A DNA stretch of 59,934 nucleotides from assembly GCA_963514535.1 (NCBI GenBank), contig CAUPUB010000001.1:1-59934 (forward strand). The letters are read 5' to 3'. Of the stretch, positions 17,712-26,047 are shown piece after piece. The stretch is from CAJPSE01 sp963514535. Lineage in GTDB: Bacteria > Synergistota > Synergistia > Synergistales > Aminobacteriaceae. Position 1 is the first letter of the stretch. Each line of letters opens with the position of its first letter. Under the pieces are notes generated by a model. That model worked only from the letters and a program-made list of their open reading frames with translations, had not been told where the DNA came from and ran no database searches. The position numbers and the translations under genes were made by a program.

Positions 17712-19466
17712 CTATGGCGTTTTCAGGTTGCACTCGAGCCCAGACATCTGCTTTCGTGTTTCTCCCACATCTTTGATCGACAGGGTGATCGTCGTCCCCT
17801 TCCCCTCCCGGCTCCGAATTTCCATCCTGCACCGTTTCCCGAAAAACAGCTTCAGCCTTTCGAGGCAATTCCTCATTCCGATGCCCTCGCCCGGGTTTAT
17901 CCGCTTCCGCGTATAGCTGAGTTTTTTGCGAAGCGCTTTGAGCTTTTTCCCCTCGATGCCCGCCCCGTCGTCTGCAATCTTGATTTCGCAGATCCCATGC
18001 CTTTTTTGACATGAGATGAGGAGATTGCCTCCCTGCAGTTGTCCCGGATTGAGGAGGCCGTGTTCGATAGCGTTTTCCACCAAGGGCTGCAGGGTGAAGA
18101 AGGGCAGGACCAGGGTCTCCATCGATTCGTCGCAAAGGATGCTGTAACCGATCCTGTCCCCGAACCGGTGTTTTTGAATGCTGAGGTAGTTATCGATGTA
18201 GTCGATCTCCTGCCTCAGTGTTACGTGGCTGGTCGACTGGGTCAAAGTGTAGCGGAGCATGGAAGAGAAGGAACTCAGCATCTCCTCGGCGCATCCCGCG
18301 TTTCCCAGGCTCAGCGAGCGTGATATGGAGTTCAGAACGTTGAAGGTGAAATGAGGCATGATCTGCTTCTGCAAGGCCTCGAAACGAGCTTGGGACAGCT
18401 GGTTTTTCAGGTCCATCTGTTTTTTCTGATTCCTTAGGAGCTCCCGTGTGACCTGGTTTATCTCCTCGTAAAAGGTCGAAAGGCTGCCGAACCCCGAGGC
18501 TTCGGAGATGTCCTGCAGGGTCATATTGCTCCGGGAGAGGAGCCGTTTTGCCTCGAGCACCCTTTTGGTCCGCAGATACTGCGCAATGGATTGCCCGGTC
18601 TCCCTACGAAAATGGCGCTCGAGGTAATCGCCGGATAGACAGACGATCTTCTCCAGAGCTGCCGAGGTGATGGGTTCCCTGAAATGTTCGTCCAAATAGG
18701 CGGTGATGCGTTGCACCGTTGGAATTGACGCCTGCAGAAGGACGGATGCCGAGGAACGCAGCTCTGTGAGGCAGGAGAATACGATATCCTGGATCGTCAG
18801 GATGTCCGCAGCCGCGACGATGCTCTGGACGAGAAGTTCCTGTTCGGTATTCCCCAGGAGGCGGCGGAAAAGGGGGGATTCGAAGCAGGTCCTTTCCAGG
18901 GAGAAGACGATGTTGATGGCAAGGATTCGGTAGATGTTGAGGGGGAGCTTCCGCTCAAAGAATTTTGTGATGTCATCCAGAGCCTGCTCGAGAAGTCGAA
19001 GATCTCCAATCTGTATACTTCTGCGAAAATCCTCCAGCGCTTTTCCCGGGAAGCCCTCCATCAGGGATGGCGAATCCGTATTGTCCGAACCGCGAGTTTG
19101 GGAGGGAGGCAGACAGGCCCTCAGTACGGAGAGAATTTCGCGATTCGACGAAGGTTTTACCAGATAGGCATCGACTCCGCAGCGAATGGCTTTTTGCGCA
19201 AACTCGAATTCGGCGTAGGCGGAGTTGAGGATCACGAAGGTGTGGGGCAGGTGGTGCTTGATCTTTTCCGCTGCCTGGAGGCCGTCCAGGAGAGGCATGC
19301 GTATGTCCAGGAGCGCCAGATCCGGCCGATGAAGCAGCGTCAGTTCGACGGCGGATAGTCCGTCTCCCACACTCGCCACCACGCCGTATTCCCCGGTCCC
19401 TTCGATGAACTGCGTCAGGTAATTCCTTTCTATGGCCTCGTCTTCGGCGATCAATATTTTATACAT
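17712..19466 (-). CDS. Response regulator fused to AraC-type DNA-binding region and a LytS/YesM-type histidine kinase
   Basis: Soluble 584-residue signalling protein with an unusual order. Residues 1-120: receiver domain, acidic pocket near E9-D10, phosphoacceptor D54 (ALLDIRMP), Lys104 in YLVKPS. 121-250: helical linker. 251-335: AraC-type helix-turn-helix (LEKIVCLSGDYLERHFRRETGQSIAQYLRTKRVLEAKRLL, then LQDISEASGFGSLSTFY). From 335 the last AraC helix runs into a coiled coil (QLSQARFEALQKQIM) and a His_kinase domain with H372 in PHFTFNVLNSIS, then an ATPase domain with N-box LVENAIEHG, DDGAGI and GEGIGMRN. So the two halves of a YesM/YesN-type pair lie in one chain and no membrane sensor is present. 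AAGGAGA precedes the ATG. It is divergent from an isochorismatase remnant and an APC permease, a likely target. Confidence 0.88.
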   Translation of the reverse strand: MYKILIAEDEAIERNYLTQFIEGTGEYGVVASVGDGLSAVELTLLHRPDLALLDIRMPLLDGLQAAEKIKHHLPHTFVILNSAYAEFEFAQKAIRCGVDAYLVKPSSNREILSVLRACLPPSQTRGSDNTDSPSLMEGFPGKALEDFRRSIQIGDLRLLEQALDDITKFFERKLPLNIYRILAINIVFSLERTCFESPLFRRLLGNTEQELLVQSIVAAADILTIQDIVFSCLTELRSSASVLLQASIPTVQRITAYLDEHFREPITSAALEKIVCLSGDYLERHFRRETGQSIAQYLRTKRVLEAKRLLSRSNMTLQDISEASGFGSLSTFYEEINQVTRELLRNQKKQMDLKNQLSQARFEALQKQIMPHFTFNVLNSISRSLSLGNAGCAEEMLSSFSSMLRYTLTQSTSHVTLRQEIDYIDNYLSIQKHRFGDRIGYSILCDESMETLVLPFFTLQPLVENAIEHGLLNPGQLQGGNLLISCQKRHGICEIKIADDGAGIEGKKLKALRKKLSYTRKRINPGEGIGMRNCLERLKLFFGKRCRMEIRSREGKGTTITLSIKDVGETRKQMSGLECNLKTP

Positions 19467-19468
19467 CT

Positions 19469-19990
19469 GTGCGTCTCCTTGTATTCCTCAGGGCGCTTCG
19501 CTCCTGTCAAAAGGGGCTGGACCCTCTGGAGACTATGATAACAGTGATGTCCCGAGTCGTGCATGGTAGCGATCTTGGATTGGGATGGAGCAGAGCGCCG
19601 GACGACGATGGTTTTGTCCTCAACCTTCCGGTTTTACGACCTTTTTTTGCCAAAAAACGGAGGATGGATTTTCAGGTGACCATAGAAAAACCGGCTCCTC
19701 GCGAAAACGAATTGGTGGTCAGGAAAACGACGGACAGCGCCCTTACGGGGACGTCGCTCCGGCTGATGCTGCACAATTGCGGCATTGATACGGTGGTCGT
19801 GACCGGGGTCCTGACCGATCAGTGCGTGTCGGGGACCGTACGCAGCTTGGCCGACGAGAGCTTCAAGGTTTGGCTCGTAGAGGACGCCTGCGGGGCGTCG
19901 ACGCGTGAGATACAGGAACACGAACTCTCGGTGCTGAATAACATTTATTGCCACGTGGTCAGCACCGACGAATTGATCGCCGCCTTGTAG
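19469..19990 (+). pseudogene. Isochorismatase-like cysteine hydrolase, N-terminal half lost
   Basis: Residues from about 19676 onward match the C-terminal half of isochorismatase-family hydrolases: ENELVVRKTTDSALTGTSL with the catalytic Lys, IDTVVVTGVLTDQCVSGTVRSLADE with the nucleophile Cys, and VEDACGA. The N-terminal part, with the first catalytic Asp (usual pattern LLVIDMQ), is missing; the codons upstream look unrelated, and the first in-frame GTG overlaps the ribosome site of the divergent regulator gene. Triad residue lost, so probably inactive. It sits 10 bases before an APC permease with which it may once have formed an operon. Confidence 0.65.
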
Positions 19991-20000
19991 GAGGAAGAAC

Positions 20001-21362
20001 ATGAACGACAGCAAACTGAAGAGGAACCTGAGCTTCATACAGATGATCGCAATATCGTCGGGAGCCGTTATCGGAGGCTGGCTTGCCGAGGCTCCTTACT
20101 GGTTCCAGACCACGGGGGCGGGGGCGGCTTTCCTGTTTCCCCTTCTTGCCCTTCTCCTTGTTCCCGTAGGGCTGGCGTTCGGAGAGCTGTCCGCAATGCT
20201 ACCCTTTGCTGCGGGGGTGGATGCCTGGACCAGCAACGCTTACGGCAACAAAATGGGATTTGCGACTCAGTGGATGATGTTCCTGATCCAGGTCGTGGAG
20301 CCCCCGATGATGGCCTTCATCTTCGGGACGGCCATCAACCATTTCTATCCCTTGAATAGCGATCAGATGATGATGGTGGCGATATTCTCCGTCACCCTTT
20401 GGTTCGTCCTCTCCAATTTCAACATCAGCCTGACGGGGAAACTGTCCAACTTCTTTTTCTTCTCCATGATCGTCATCTCGCTTCTGGTGTCGTCCTCCTT
20501 TTTCCTCAGCGGCCACTGGAGTATGGATCACATTCGTCTGAACCAGGGTTTTTTCCCGAAGGGGGGGTATGGAATCTTCATTGCCATGGCCGTATTCTCG
20601 CTCAAGTTCATCGGCTTTGAGATGACGCCCACCCTGATAGAAGAGACCAATTTTCCGGCCTCAAAAATATGGAAGGTCATCCTTGCATCGCTCTTCATCC
20701 CCGCGCTGCTTTATAGCTTTGTCGTGCTGGCGATGGGAGGCATGGCCCCGTGGCATGAAATTGCCTCGATGAGCATGCCTGAGCCCGAACTGGTGGCTCG
20801 CTTCGGGCTGCCCGCGATTCTGGGGATCCTCGCCATTGTCTCCGGCCTCATGCACGCTTTCACGACACTGATGGGGTTCTGGACGTCCAGCGCCCGGGTG
20901 CTCTATGGCGCCGCGCAGCTGAACCAGCTTCCCAGGGGGTTCATGAAGGTTAACCGCTATGGTCAGCCGTTTTGGGCCAATGTCGTGGTCTACATATTCT
21001 CTTTATTCTTCTGCTTTTTCAGTGGGGACAACTGGGTGCAGTACATCTATGCCATCTCCAGTATCGCCGCAGGGGTCGTCTATTTCATCTCCTGTCTGGA
21101 TGTCGTACGCCTCAGGAGGCTTCATCCCGAATGGAAACGCCCCTTCAGGGCGCCAGGAGGATTCCCGATGTTCCTGGTTGGTATGGGGATCTCGATCTGG
21201 CTGGTTATCGGGGCCTGTATGGAGTTGGATGTGGGAGGTTATCTCTCTCTTCTAATCTTCTTCGGTCTTGGAGTCGTTGTCTTTTGGGTGGCCGATTCTT
21301 ACAGGAAAAAACAGGGACACGAGCTGACCGTACTGACCCCGGAGGCTATCGGCAGGGAATAG
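20001..21362 (+). CDS. APC-family amino-acid permease
   Basis: Inner-membrane amino-acid/polyamine/organocation transporter, 453 residues, about twelve hydrophobic segments. The N-terminal LSFIQMIAISSGAVIGGWLAEAPYWFQTTGAGAAFLFPL corresponds to TM1-TM2 of the family with the broken TM1 helix around SSGAVIGG. A later SLKFIGFEMTPTLIEET is the TM6 region, and the cytoplasmic loop RRLHPEWKRPFRAPGGFPM is typical of APC proteins. GGAGGAAG lies ten bases upstream of the ATG. No clear own promoter; it probably shares the transcript of the isochorismatase remnant and may be under control of the divergent regulator. Substrate unknown. Confidence 0.9.
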   Translation: MNDSKLKRNLSFIQMIAISSGAVIGGWLAEAPYWFQTTGAGAAFLFPLLALLLVPVGLAFGELSAMLPFAAGVDAWTSNAYGNKMGFATQWMMFLIQVVEPPMMAFIFGTAINHFYPLNSDQMMMVAIFSVTLWFVLSNFNISLTGKLSNFFFFSMIVISLLVSSSFFLSGHWSMDHIRLNQGFFPKGGYGIFIAMAVFSLKFIGFEMTPTLIEETNFPASKIWKVILASLFIPALLYSFVVLAMGGMAPWHEIASMSMPEPELVARFGLPAILGILAIVSGLMHAFTTLMGFWTSSARVLYGAAQLNQLPRGFMKVNRYGQPFWANVVVYIFSLFFCFFSGDNWVQYIYAISSIAAGVVYFISCLDVVRLRRLHPEWKRPFRAPGGFPMFLVGMGISIWLVIGACMELDVGGYLSLLIFFGLGVVVFWVADSYRKKQGHELTVLTPEAIGRE

Positions 21363-21379
21363 GGCGGAGTGAGGCTCGT

Positions 21380-21407
21380 TTGACATTCCCGTCTTTTGCC
21401 GTATAGT
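21380..21407 (+). promoter_or_regulatory. Promoter of the cobalamin riboswitch transcript
   Basis: Perfect TTGACA, 16-base spacer, TATAGT (one mismatch). It begins 18 bases after the APC permease stop codon, and the expected start point is a few bases before the riboswitch. Confidence 0.8.
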
Positions 21408-21412
21408 GATCG

Positions 21413-21576
21413 GGCAGACAACACAGCCTCGGAAGGTGTTCGGGAAGTCCGGTGCAAGACCAGCGCGGACCCGCCACTGTAAGCTCGGCAATATCGGCCG
21501 TACCTACTGGGACGTCTTCCGTTCCGGGAAGGGGGCCAAAAAAAGGAGCGAGCCAGGAGACCGGCCTTTCGAAGGA
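21413..21576 (+). ncRNA. Cobalamin (B12) riboswitch
   Basis: The hallmark segments occur in order: CGGGAAGTCCGGTGCAAGACC (first helices), CCCGCCACTGTAAGC with the invariant GCCACTG at 21473-21479, and the B12 box AGCCAGGAGACCGGCC at 21551-21566. Spacing and overall length (about 165 bases) fit the class. It is followed by a strong terminator at 21684-21714, so control is probably by transcription termination when cobalamin binds. The gene downstream is an ADP-forming acyl-CoA synthetase. Confidence 0.95.
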
Positions 21577-21683
21577 GCGCACGCCCCCCGCGCGGATTCG
21601 GGCCGGTCATGCGGAGCCACAGTCCTTGGTACGTCGCCGTACATGCGGCGGGCGCACCCTGAAGGCCCTATCCTCCGTCGTTC

Positions 21684-21714
21684 AAAGACCGCCCTCTCGC
21701 GAGGGCGGTCTTTT
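21684..21714 (+). terminator. Terminator of the riboswitch expression platform
   Basis: Perfect 13-base stem AAAGACCGCCCTC - TCGC - GAGGGCGGTCTTT, then TTGTAATTTT. It lies between the riboswitch and the synthetase start at 21769, so read-through must be conditional. Confidence 0.9.
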
Positions 21715-21768
21715 GTAATTTTGTGGCCCCTGTGGGCCGAAATCAACAAACGGGAGGATCCATGGATC

Positions 21769-23889
21769 ATGAAGGACACGAAAGAAGCGCCCAAATCCCT
21801 GTTGTCCCATCCTCTGAGAAAGCTCTTTGCCCCAAAAGCCATCGCCATCGTCGGGGCCTCGTCCGACCTGGAGCGCTTGACCGGCCGGACGCTCCGATAC
21901 CTCCAGTCCTTCGGCTACGAGGGGGCGGTCTATCCCATCAACCCCAAGGCCGACACCATAGCGGGCTTTCCCGTATACCGGGACATCGCGGAGATCGAGG
22001 GCCCCGTCGACCTCGCCATCCTCAGCGTCAAGGCCAGGCTGATCCCCGGGGTGATGCGGGCCTGTGCGGCTAAGGCGGTCCCCTTCGCCCTGATCTACTC
22101 CTCCGGCTTTGCCGAGACCGGCAACTTCGCCATCCAGGAGGAGGTGTCGTCCATCGCCCGCGACGGGAGTATACGGGTGCTGGGTCCCAACTGTCAGGGG
22201 CTGGCGAACCTCGCCGAGGGGATCCCGCTCACGTTCTCCGGCGCCCTTTACGAGATGCCTCGGCCTCCCGCGGGGCACGTCGCGTTCGTGTCCCAGAGCG
22301 GGGCGTTCGGGTTCTCGTCCTTCGGCGTCGGGATGGAGCATGGCGTGCGGTTCCGCTATGTGGTGACCACCGGCAACCAGTCGGACCTCGATGCCGTGGA
22401 GTGCGCGGACTATGTGCTGGAGGACCCCGAGGTGCGCCTGCTGATGCTCTATCTGGAGGGGCTGGAGGACGGCGAGGCGTTCCTGCGCCTGGTGAAGAAG
22501 GCCCGGGAGCGAGATATCGCCGTTGCGGTGCTGAAGGCGGGGCGGTCCCCCTCGGCGCGCGAGGCCGCCAAGAGCCACACGGCGGCCCTGACGGGGGACG
22601 AGCGGGTCTGGTCGGCCGTCTTTTCGCAGTACGGGGTCATCCCGATGGAGGACATCGACGACATCATCGGCATCGGCCAGGTGCTTGGGGCGGAGAAGCG
22701 GATGAGCGGAGGACGTTCGGCGATCCTGACGACCTCCGGCGGCGCGGGCATCGTCATGGCCGATTGCATGAACGACGTCGGGCTCTCCGTTCCCGAGCTT
22801 TCCCCCGTCACGAGAGCCCGCGTCGAGGCGGCGATTCCGCCCTTTGGGGCGTCCCGTAACCCGGTGGACATGACGGTCCAGATCTCGGAACAGCCGGAGA
22901 ACTTCCGCAGCGTCTTCGACGCGGTGCAGGCGGATCCAGAACTGGATGCGGCCATCACATCCTTGTCCATGATCGTGGGGCACGCGGGCGACGTCATGAC
23001 GGATATCATGATCGAGAGCTATGCCCGCGGTACGAAGCCTCAGGCGGCCGTGTGGATGATCGACCACCGGCACGGCGGGAGCTTCATCGAAAAGCTGAAG
23101 GCCGCCGGAATTCCCATCTTCCAGAGTTTCCGTCAATGTGCCCGTGCCCTGAGGGCCCTGGAGGGATGGGGAACGTTCCGACCAGTCGCGGAATCCCAAA
23201 ACGATGCTTCCGCACCGATCCTTCCGGACTGGAAGGGGAGCATGACGGAGTATGACGCCAAGGTCTTCCTGTCGCGGTATGGTATCCCTGTAACGCGGGA
23301 GAGGCTCTGCAAAAACCTGGAGGAAGCCTGCGATGCGGCGGAGGAACTGGGCTTTCCCGTGGCGCTCAAGGGGATGGCGGCCTCCGTGCTCCACAAGACG
23401 GAGGCAGGGATCGTGGCGCTGGATGTACGTTCCTTCGAGGAGCTTCGGGGTGCGCTCAAGACGGTGCGGAAGAACCTCGAGGAGCACGCCGGGGAGGGCG
23501 GGGTCCAGGGGTTCCTTGTGTCCGAGATGGTGCGCGGCGGGTTCGAGTGCATCGTAGGGGTGAAGCGGGACCCTGTGTTCGGTCCGATGATCGCCGTGGG
23601 GCTTGGGGGCATTTACGTCGAGGTGTTGAGCGACGTATCCCTGAGGCACGGCGCTGTGGACGAGGAGGAGGCGTTGGACATGATCCGCCAGCTCAAGGGC
23701 CATTCCTTCCTATCCGGGACCCGGGGCAGCAAACCGCGCGACGTCCGGGCCCTGGCCCAGATCGTCAGCCGGGTTTCCCGGCTGGCCGTCGCCGAGACGG
23801 AGCTGTTGGAGCTGGACATCAACCCCGTGTTCGTGCTGGAGGAGGGCAAGGGCGCCGTGGCGGCGGACGCGCTGGTCGTGAAGGCGTAA
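21769..23889 (+). CDS. ADP-forming acyl-CoA synthetase (acetate-CoA ligase, ADP-forming), alpha-beta fusion
   Basis: Converts acyl-CoA + ADP + Pi to free acid + ATP (or the reverse), a main ATP-yielding step in amino-acid fermenters. The 706-residue chain has the CoA-binding domain (LFAPKAIAIVGAS, residues 20-35; YPINPK), the succinyl-CoA ligase-like middle domain with GPNCQGLANLAEG, SQSGAFG and the phospho-His loop KSHTAALTGDE, then the ATP-grasp domain (CKNLEEACDAAEELGFPVALKG onward, with FGPMIAVGLGGIYVEVLSD and ELDINPV). Both subunit types are fused, as in other bacteria. ATG at 21769 follows GGAGG by 11 bases; the long open frame upstream is riboswitch sequence. Acid specificity (acetate, propionate, branched or aryl acids) cannot be read. 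Confidence 0.93.
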   Translation: MKDTKEAPKSLLSHPLRKLFAPKAIAIVGASSDLERLTGRTLRYLQSFGYEGAVYPINPKADTIAGFPVYRDIAEIEGPVDLAILSVKARLIPGVMRACAAKAVPFALIYSSGFAETGNFAIQEEVSSIARDGSIRVLGPNCQGLANLAEGIPLTFSGALYEMPRPPAGHVAFVSQSGAFGFSSFGVGMEHGVRFRYVVTTGNQSDLDAVECADYVLEDPEVRLLMLYLEGLEDGEAFLRLVKKARERDIAVAVLKAGRSPSAREAAKSHTAALTGDERVWSAVFSQYGVIPMEDIDDIIGIGQVLGAEKRMSGGRSAILTTSGGAGIVMADCMNDVGLSVPELSPVTRARVEAAIPPFGASRNPVDMTVQISEQPENFRSVFDAVQADPELDAAITSLSMIVGHAGDVMTDIMIESYARGTKPQAAVWMIDHRHGGSFIEKLKAAGIPIFQSFRQCARALRALEGWGTFRPVAESQNDASAPILPDWKGSMTEYDAKVFLSRYGIPVTRERLCKNLEEACDAAEELGFPVALKGMAASVLHKTEAGIVALDVRSFEELRGALKTVRKNLEEHAGEGGVQGFLVSEMVRGGFECIVGVKRDPVFGPMIAVGLGGIYVEVLSDVSLRHGAVDEEEALDMIRQLKGHSFLSGTRGSKPRDVRALAQIVSRVSRLAVAETELLELDINPVFVLEEGKGAVAADALVVKA

Positions 23890-24045
23890 TGGCACGGTGA
23901 GGAGCTTTCGCATCGGCGGTGAACACGCTCCCAAGGCGCTCTGTTGGCGGGAGGGGGCGCCGGATTCGGCGCCCTCGAGCCTCATGACGTCGATGGCAAT
24001 ACCGGTCCGAGCGCCGTTCTTCGAGCTCGAGAGGACACAGGACGA

Positions 24046-24077
24046 CGCCCGAGGGGGTTCCCCCCTCAGGCGTTTTG
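24046..24077 (+). terminator. Terminator after the acyl-CoA synthetase gene
   Basis: CGCCCGAGGGGG - short loop - CCCCCTCAGGCG, then TTTTGTA. Another stem, GAGGGGGCGCC/GGCGCCCTC, lies near 23951-23978 without a T-run. No gene is seen between 23890 and 24146. Confidence 0.75.
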
Positions 24078-24146
24078 TATCGGATCTTGATTTGCCCACC
24101 GCGGAGTCCGGGGCGCCGAGTCGGAGTGTAGAGGCAGAGCTTGCTC

Positions 24147-25790
24147 TTACCCGAGGATGGCCTTGAGGTCGGCCTCGGGGGTCGTGATGGGTTGGATGTT
24201 GAAGGTCTTCTGGAGGAACTCCAGCACGGGCGGCTTGACGAACGCGGGCAGCGAGGGCCCCAGCCGGATGTTTTTGATGCCCAGCGAGAGCAGGGAGAGC
24301 AGGATGCAGACGGCCTTTTGCTCGTACCAGGAGAGCACCAGGGAGAGGGGCAGACCGTTGACGTCGGTTCCGAAGGCCTCGGCGAGCGCCGAGGCGATCT
24401 TGAGCGCCGACGCGGCGTCGTTGCACTGCCCGACGTCCAACAGGCGCGGCAGGCCGTCGATGTCCCCAAAATCCAGCTTGTTGAAGCGGAACTTGCCGCA
24501 GGCCAGGGTGAGGATCACGGTGTCCTTCGGAGCCTGAGATGTGAAGTCCGTGTAGTAGTTGCGGCCGCTCTTGGCCCCGTCGCAGCCTCCGACCAGAAAG
24601 AAGTGGCGGATCTTCCCCGCCTTGACCAGCTCCACGACCTTTCCGGCGGCGTTCAGCACGGTGTTGTGGCCGAAGCCCACCAGAATCCGCTTGTCGTCAC
24701 CGTCCTCCTCGAAGCCCGGCACGGCCAGGGCGGCCTCGATAACGGGCGTGAAATCCTTCTTTTCGTCGATGTGCCGAACGCCGGGGAAGGCCACAAGGCC
24801 CGTGGTGAAGATGCGGTCCGCGTAGTTCGTGGGCCTCTGGATGCAGTTGGTGGTCATCAGGATGGCGCCTGGGAAGGCCGCGAACTCCTTCTGCTGATCC
24901 TGCCAGGCCCCCCCGTAGTTGCCGGCCAGGTGCGGGTACTTCTTGAGGTGTGGGTAGCCGTGACAGGGCAGCATCTCGCCGTGGGTATAGATGTTGATGC
25001 CCTTGCCCTCCGTCTGCTGGAGCAGCAGGTCCAGGTCGCGCAGGTCGTGTCCCGATACCAGGATCGCCTTGCCCTTCACTGGATGGATGCGGACCGGCGT
25101 CGGCTCCGGGTGTCCGTAAACCTCGGTGTTTGCCCTGTCCAGAAGGTTCATGACCTCGATGTTCCACTTGCCGGCATCCATCGCATGGGCCGTCAGCTCC
25201 TCGACGGTCATGAACTCGCGGCTCAGGGCGTCCAGCTTCTCGTGGAAGAACCCATATATGCCCTCGTCCTCATACCCCAGGACGAAGGCGTGGTGCGTGT
25301 ATGCCGCGCTGCCCTTCAATCCGAGCAAGATCAGGTCGTAAAGGCCCTGGACGACGTCGCCGCGTTTTTCGGCCCAGCTCCGAGGCGTATATTGCCCGCC
25401 CGCTATCGCCATGTCGGCCATGCTCTCGGGGAGCGGGTCCGCAGCGGGGCCGGATAGGGACTCGGCGGTCCTGCCCGCACGGGCGCAGGCATCCTCGTAG
25501 AGCCTCCTGGCCCTGCTCCGTACGAGCCCTGCCTGGGTTATCATCTCGGCCATGCGGATGTTGTCGAAGTTGACGTTGGTCACCGTCGTGAAAAGCGCCT
25601 CGACCACGAAGCGGTCGATCTCCCCGTCGACCGCCCCGAGGCCGCGCGCACGGTGCGCGTACATCGCAATTCCCTTTGCTGCATGGATCAAAAGGTCCTG
25701 AAGGTCCGCAACCTCCGCGGACTTGCCGCACACCCCCATCACGGTGCAGCCTGTCCCCTTGGCAGTCTGTTCACACTGGTAACAGAACAT
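24147..25790 (-). CDS. hcp: Hydroxylamine reductase / hybrid-cluster protein (Hcp)
   Basis: Iron-sulfur protein with a 4Fe-4S cluster and a 4Fe-2S-2O hybrid cluster; reduces hydroxylamine and, in vivo, probably NO, protecting anaerobes from nitrosative stress. The 547-residue product opens MFCYQCEQTAKGTGCTVMGVC, giving the C-x2-C-x8-C-x5-C pattern of the short-spaced class seen in strict anaerobes. Hybrid-cluster residues are visible in VSGHDLRDLDLLLQQTEGKGI, THGEMLPCHGYPHL, FPGAILMTTNCIQRP, LVGGCDGAKSGRNYY, VILTLACGKFRFN and GLPRLLDVGQCNDA. It has its own promoter and an upstream inverted repeat. Its electron donor Hcr is not next to it. Confidence 0.97.
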   Translation of the reverse strand: MFCYQCEQTAKGTGCTVMGVCGKSAEVADLQDLLIHAAKGIAMYAHRARGLGAVDGEIDRFVVEALFTTVTNVNFDNIRMAEMITQAGLVRSRARRLYEDACARAGRTAESLSGPAADPLPESMADMAIAGGQYTPRSWAEKRGDVVQGLYDLILLGLKGSAAYTHHAFVLGYEDEGIYGFFHEKLDALSREFMTVEELTAHAMDAGKWNIEVMNLLDRANTEVYGHPEPTPVRIHPVKGKAILVSGHDLRDLDLLLQQTEGKGINIYTHGEMLPCHGYPHLKKYPHLAGNYGGAWQDQQKEFAAFPGAILMTTNCIQRPTNYADRIFTTGLVAFPGVRHIDEKKDFTPVIEAALAVPGFEEDGDDKRILVGFGHNTVLNAAGKVVELVKAGKIRHFFLVGGCDGAKSGRNYYTDFTSQAPKDTVILTLACGKFRFNKLDFGDIDGLPRLLDVGQCNDAASALKIASALAEAFGTDVNGLPLSLVLSWYEQKAVCILLSLLSLGIKNIRLGPSLPAFVKPPVLEFLQKTFNIQPITTPEADLKAILG

Positions 25791-25819
25791 CGCGATTCCC
25801 CCTCGTTTTTGTCAAAGTC

Positions 25820-25851
25820 AACAGGTCTTTAGAAGTAAATAGGAACCTGTT
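25820..25851 (-). promoter_or_regulatory. Inverted repeat in the hcp leader (possible operator)
   Basis: AACAGGT - 18 bases - ACCTGTT between the hcp promoter and start codon. Its position just downstream of the -10 box suits a repressor or a leader RNA stem. It does not look like the usual FNR or HcpR sites I know. Confidence 0.45.
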
Positions 25852-25858
25852 TGCTTAA

Positions 25859-25886
25859 ATTATACGCTTATTTTTTTCGCCGTCAA
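25859..25886 (-). promoter_or_regulatory. Promoter of hcp
   Basis: Minus strand TTGACG, 16-base spacer, TATAAT. It leaves a leader of about 65 bases. The rest of 25887-26047 holds no gene, only a degenerate 13-14 base tandem repeat at 25999-26039 (ATTGAAAGAACAAG-type units, three copies). Confidence 0.8.
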
Positions 25887-25998
25887 ATGAAATATCTCCG
25901 TATCGGTGTTCATGGAGCGGGAGCATGGCATCTTGCGGTGCAGGCTGTATTTTAAAGATGGGGGCCGCTGAATCGTCAGGTCAAGCGCAACAGGTAGT

Positions 25999-26039
25999 AT
26001 TGAAAGAACAAGATTGAAGGAATAGATTGAAAAAGTTGG
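25999..26039 (+). repeat. Degenerate tandem repeat, 13-14 base unit
   Basis: Three successive units beginning ATTGAA (25999, 26013, 26026) just past the stop of the TIGR03915-type gene. Confidence 0.6.
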
Positions 26040-26047
26040 AAAAGGCC

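Noticed and set aside
21406..21768. N-terminal extension of the acyl-CoA synthetase
   Set aside because: It translates the cobalamin riboswitch and its terminator; the conserved protein begins at 21769.
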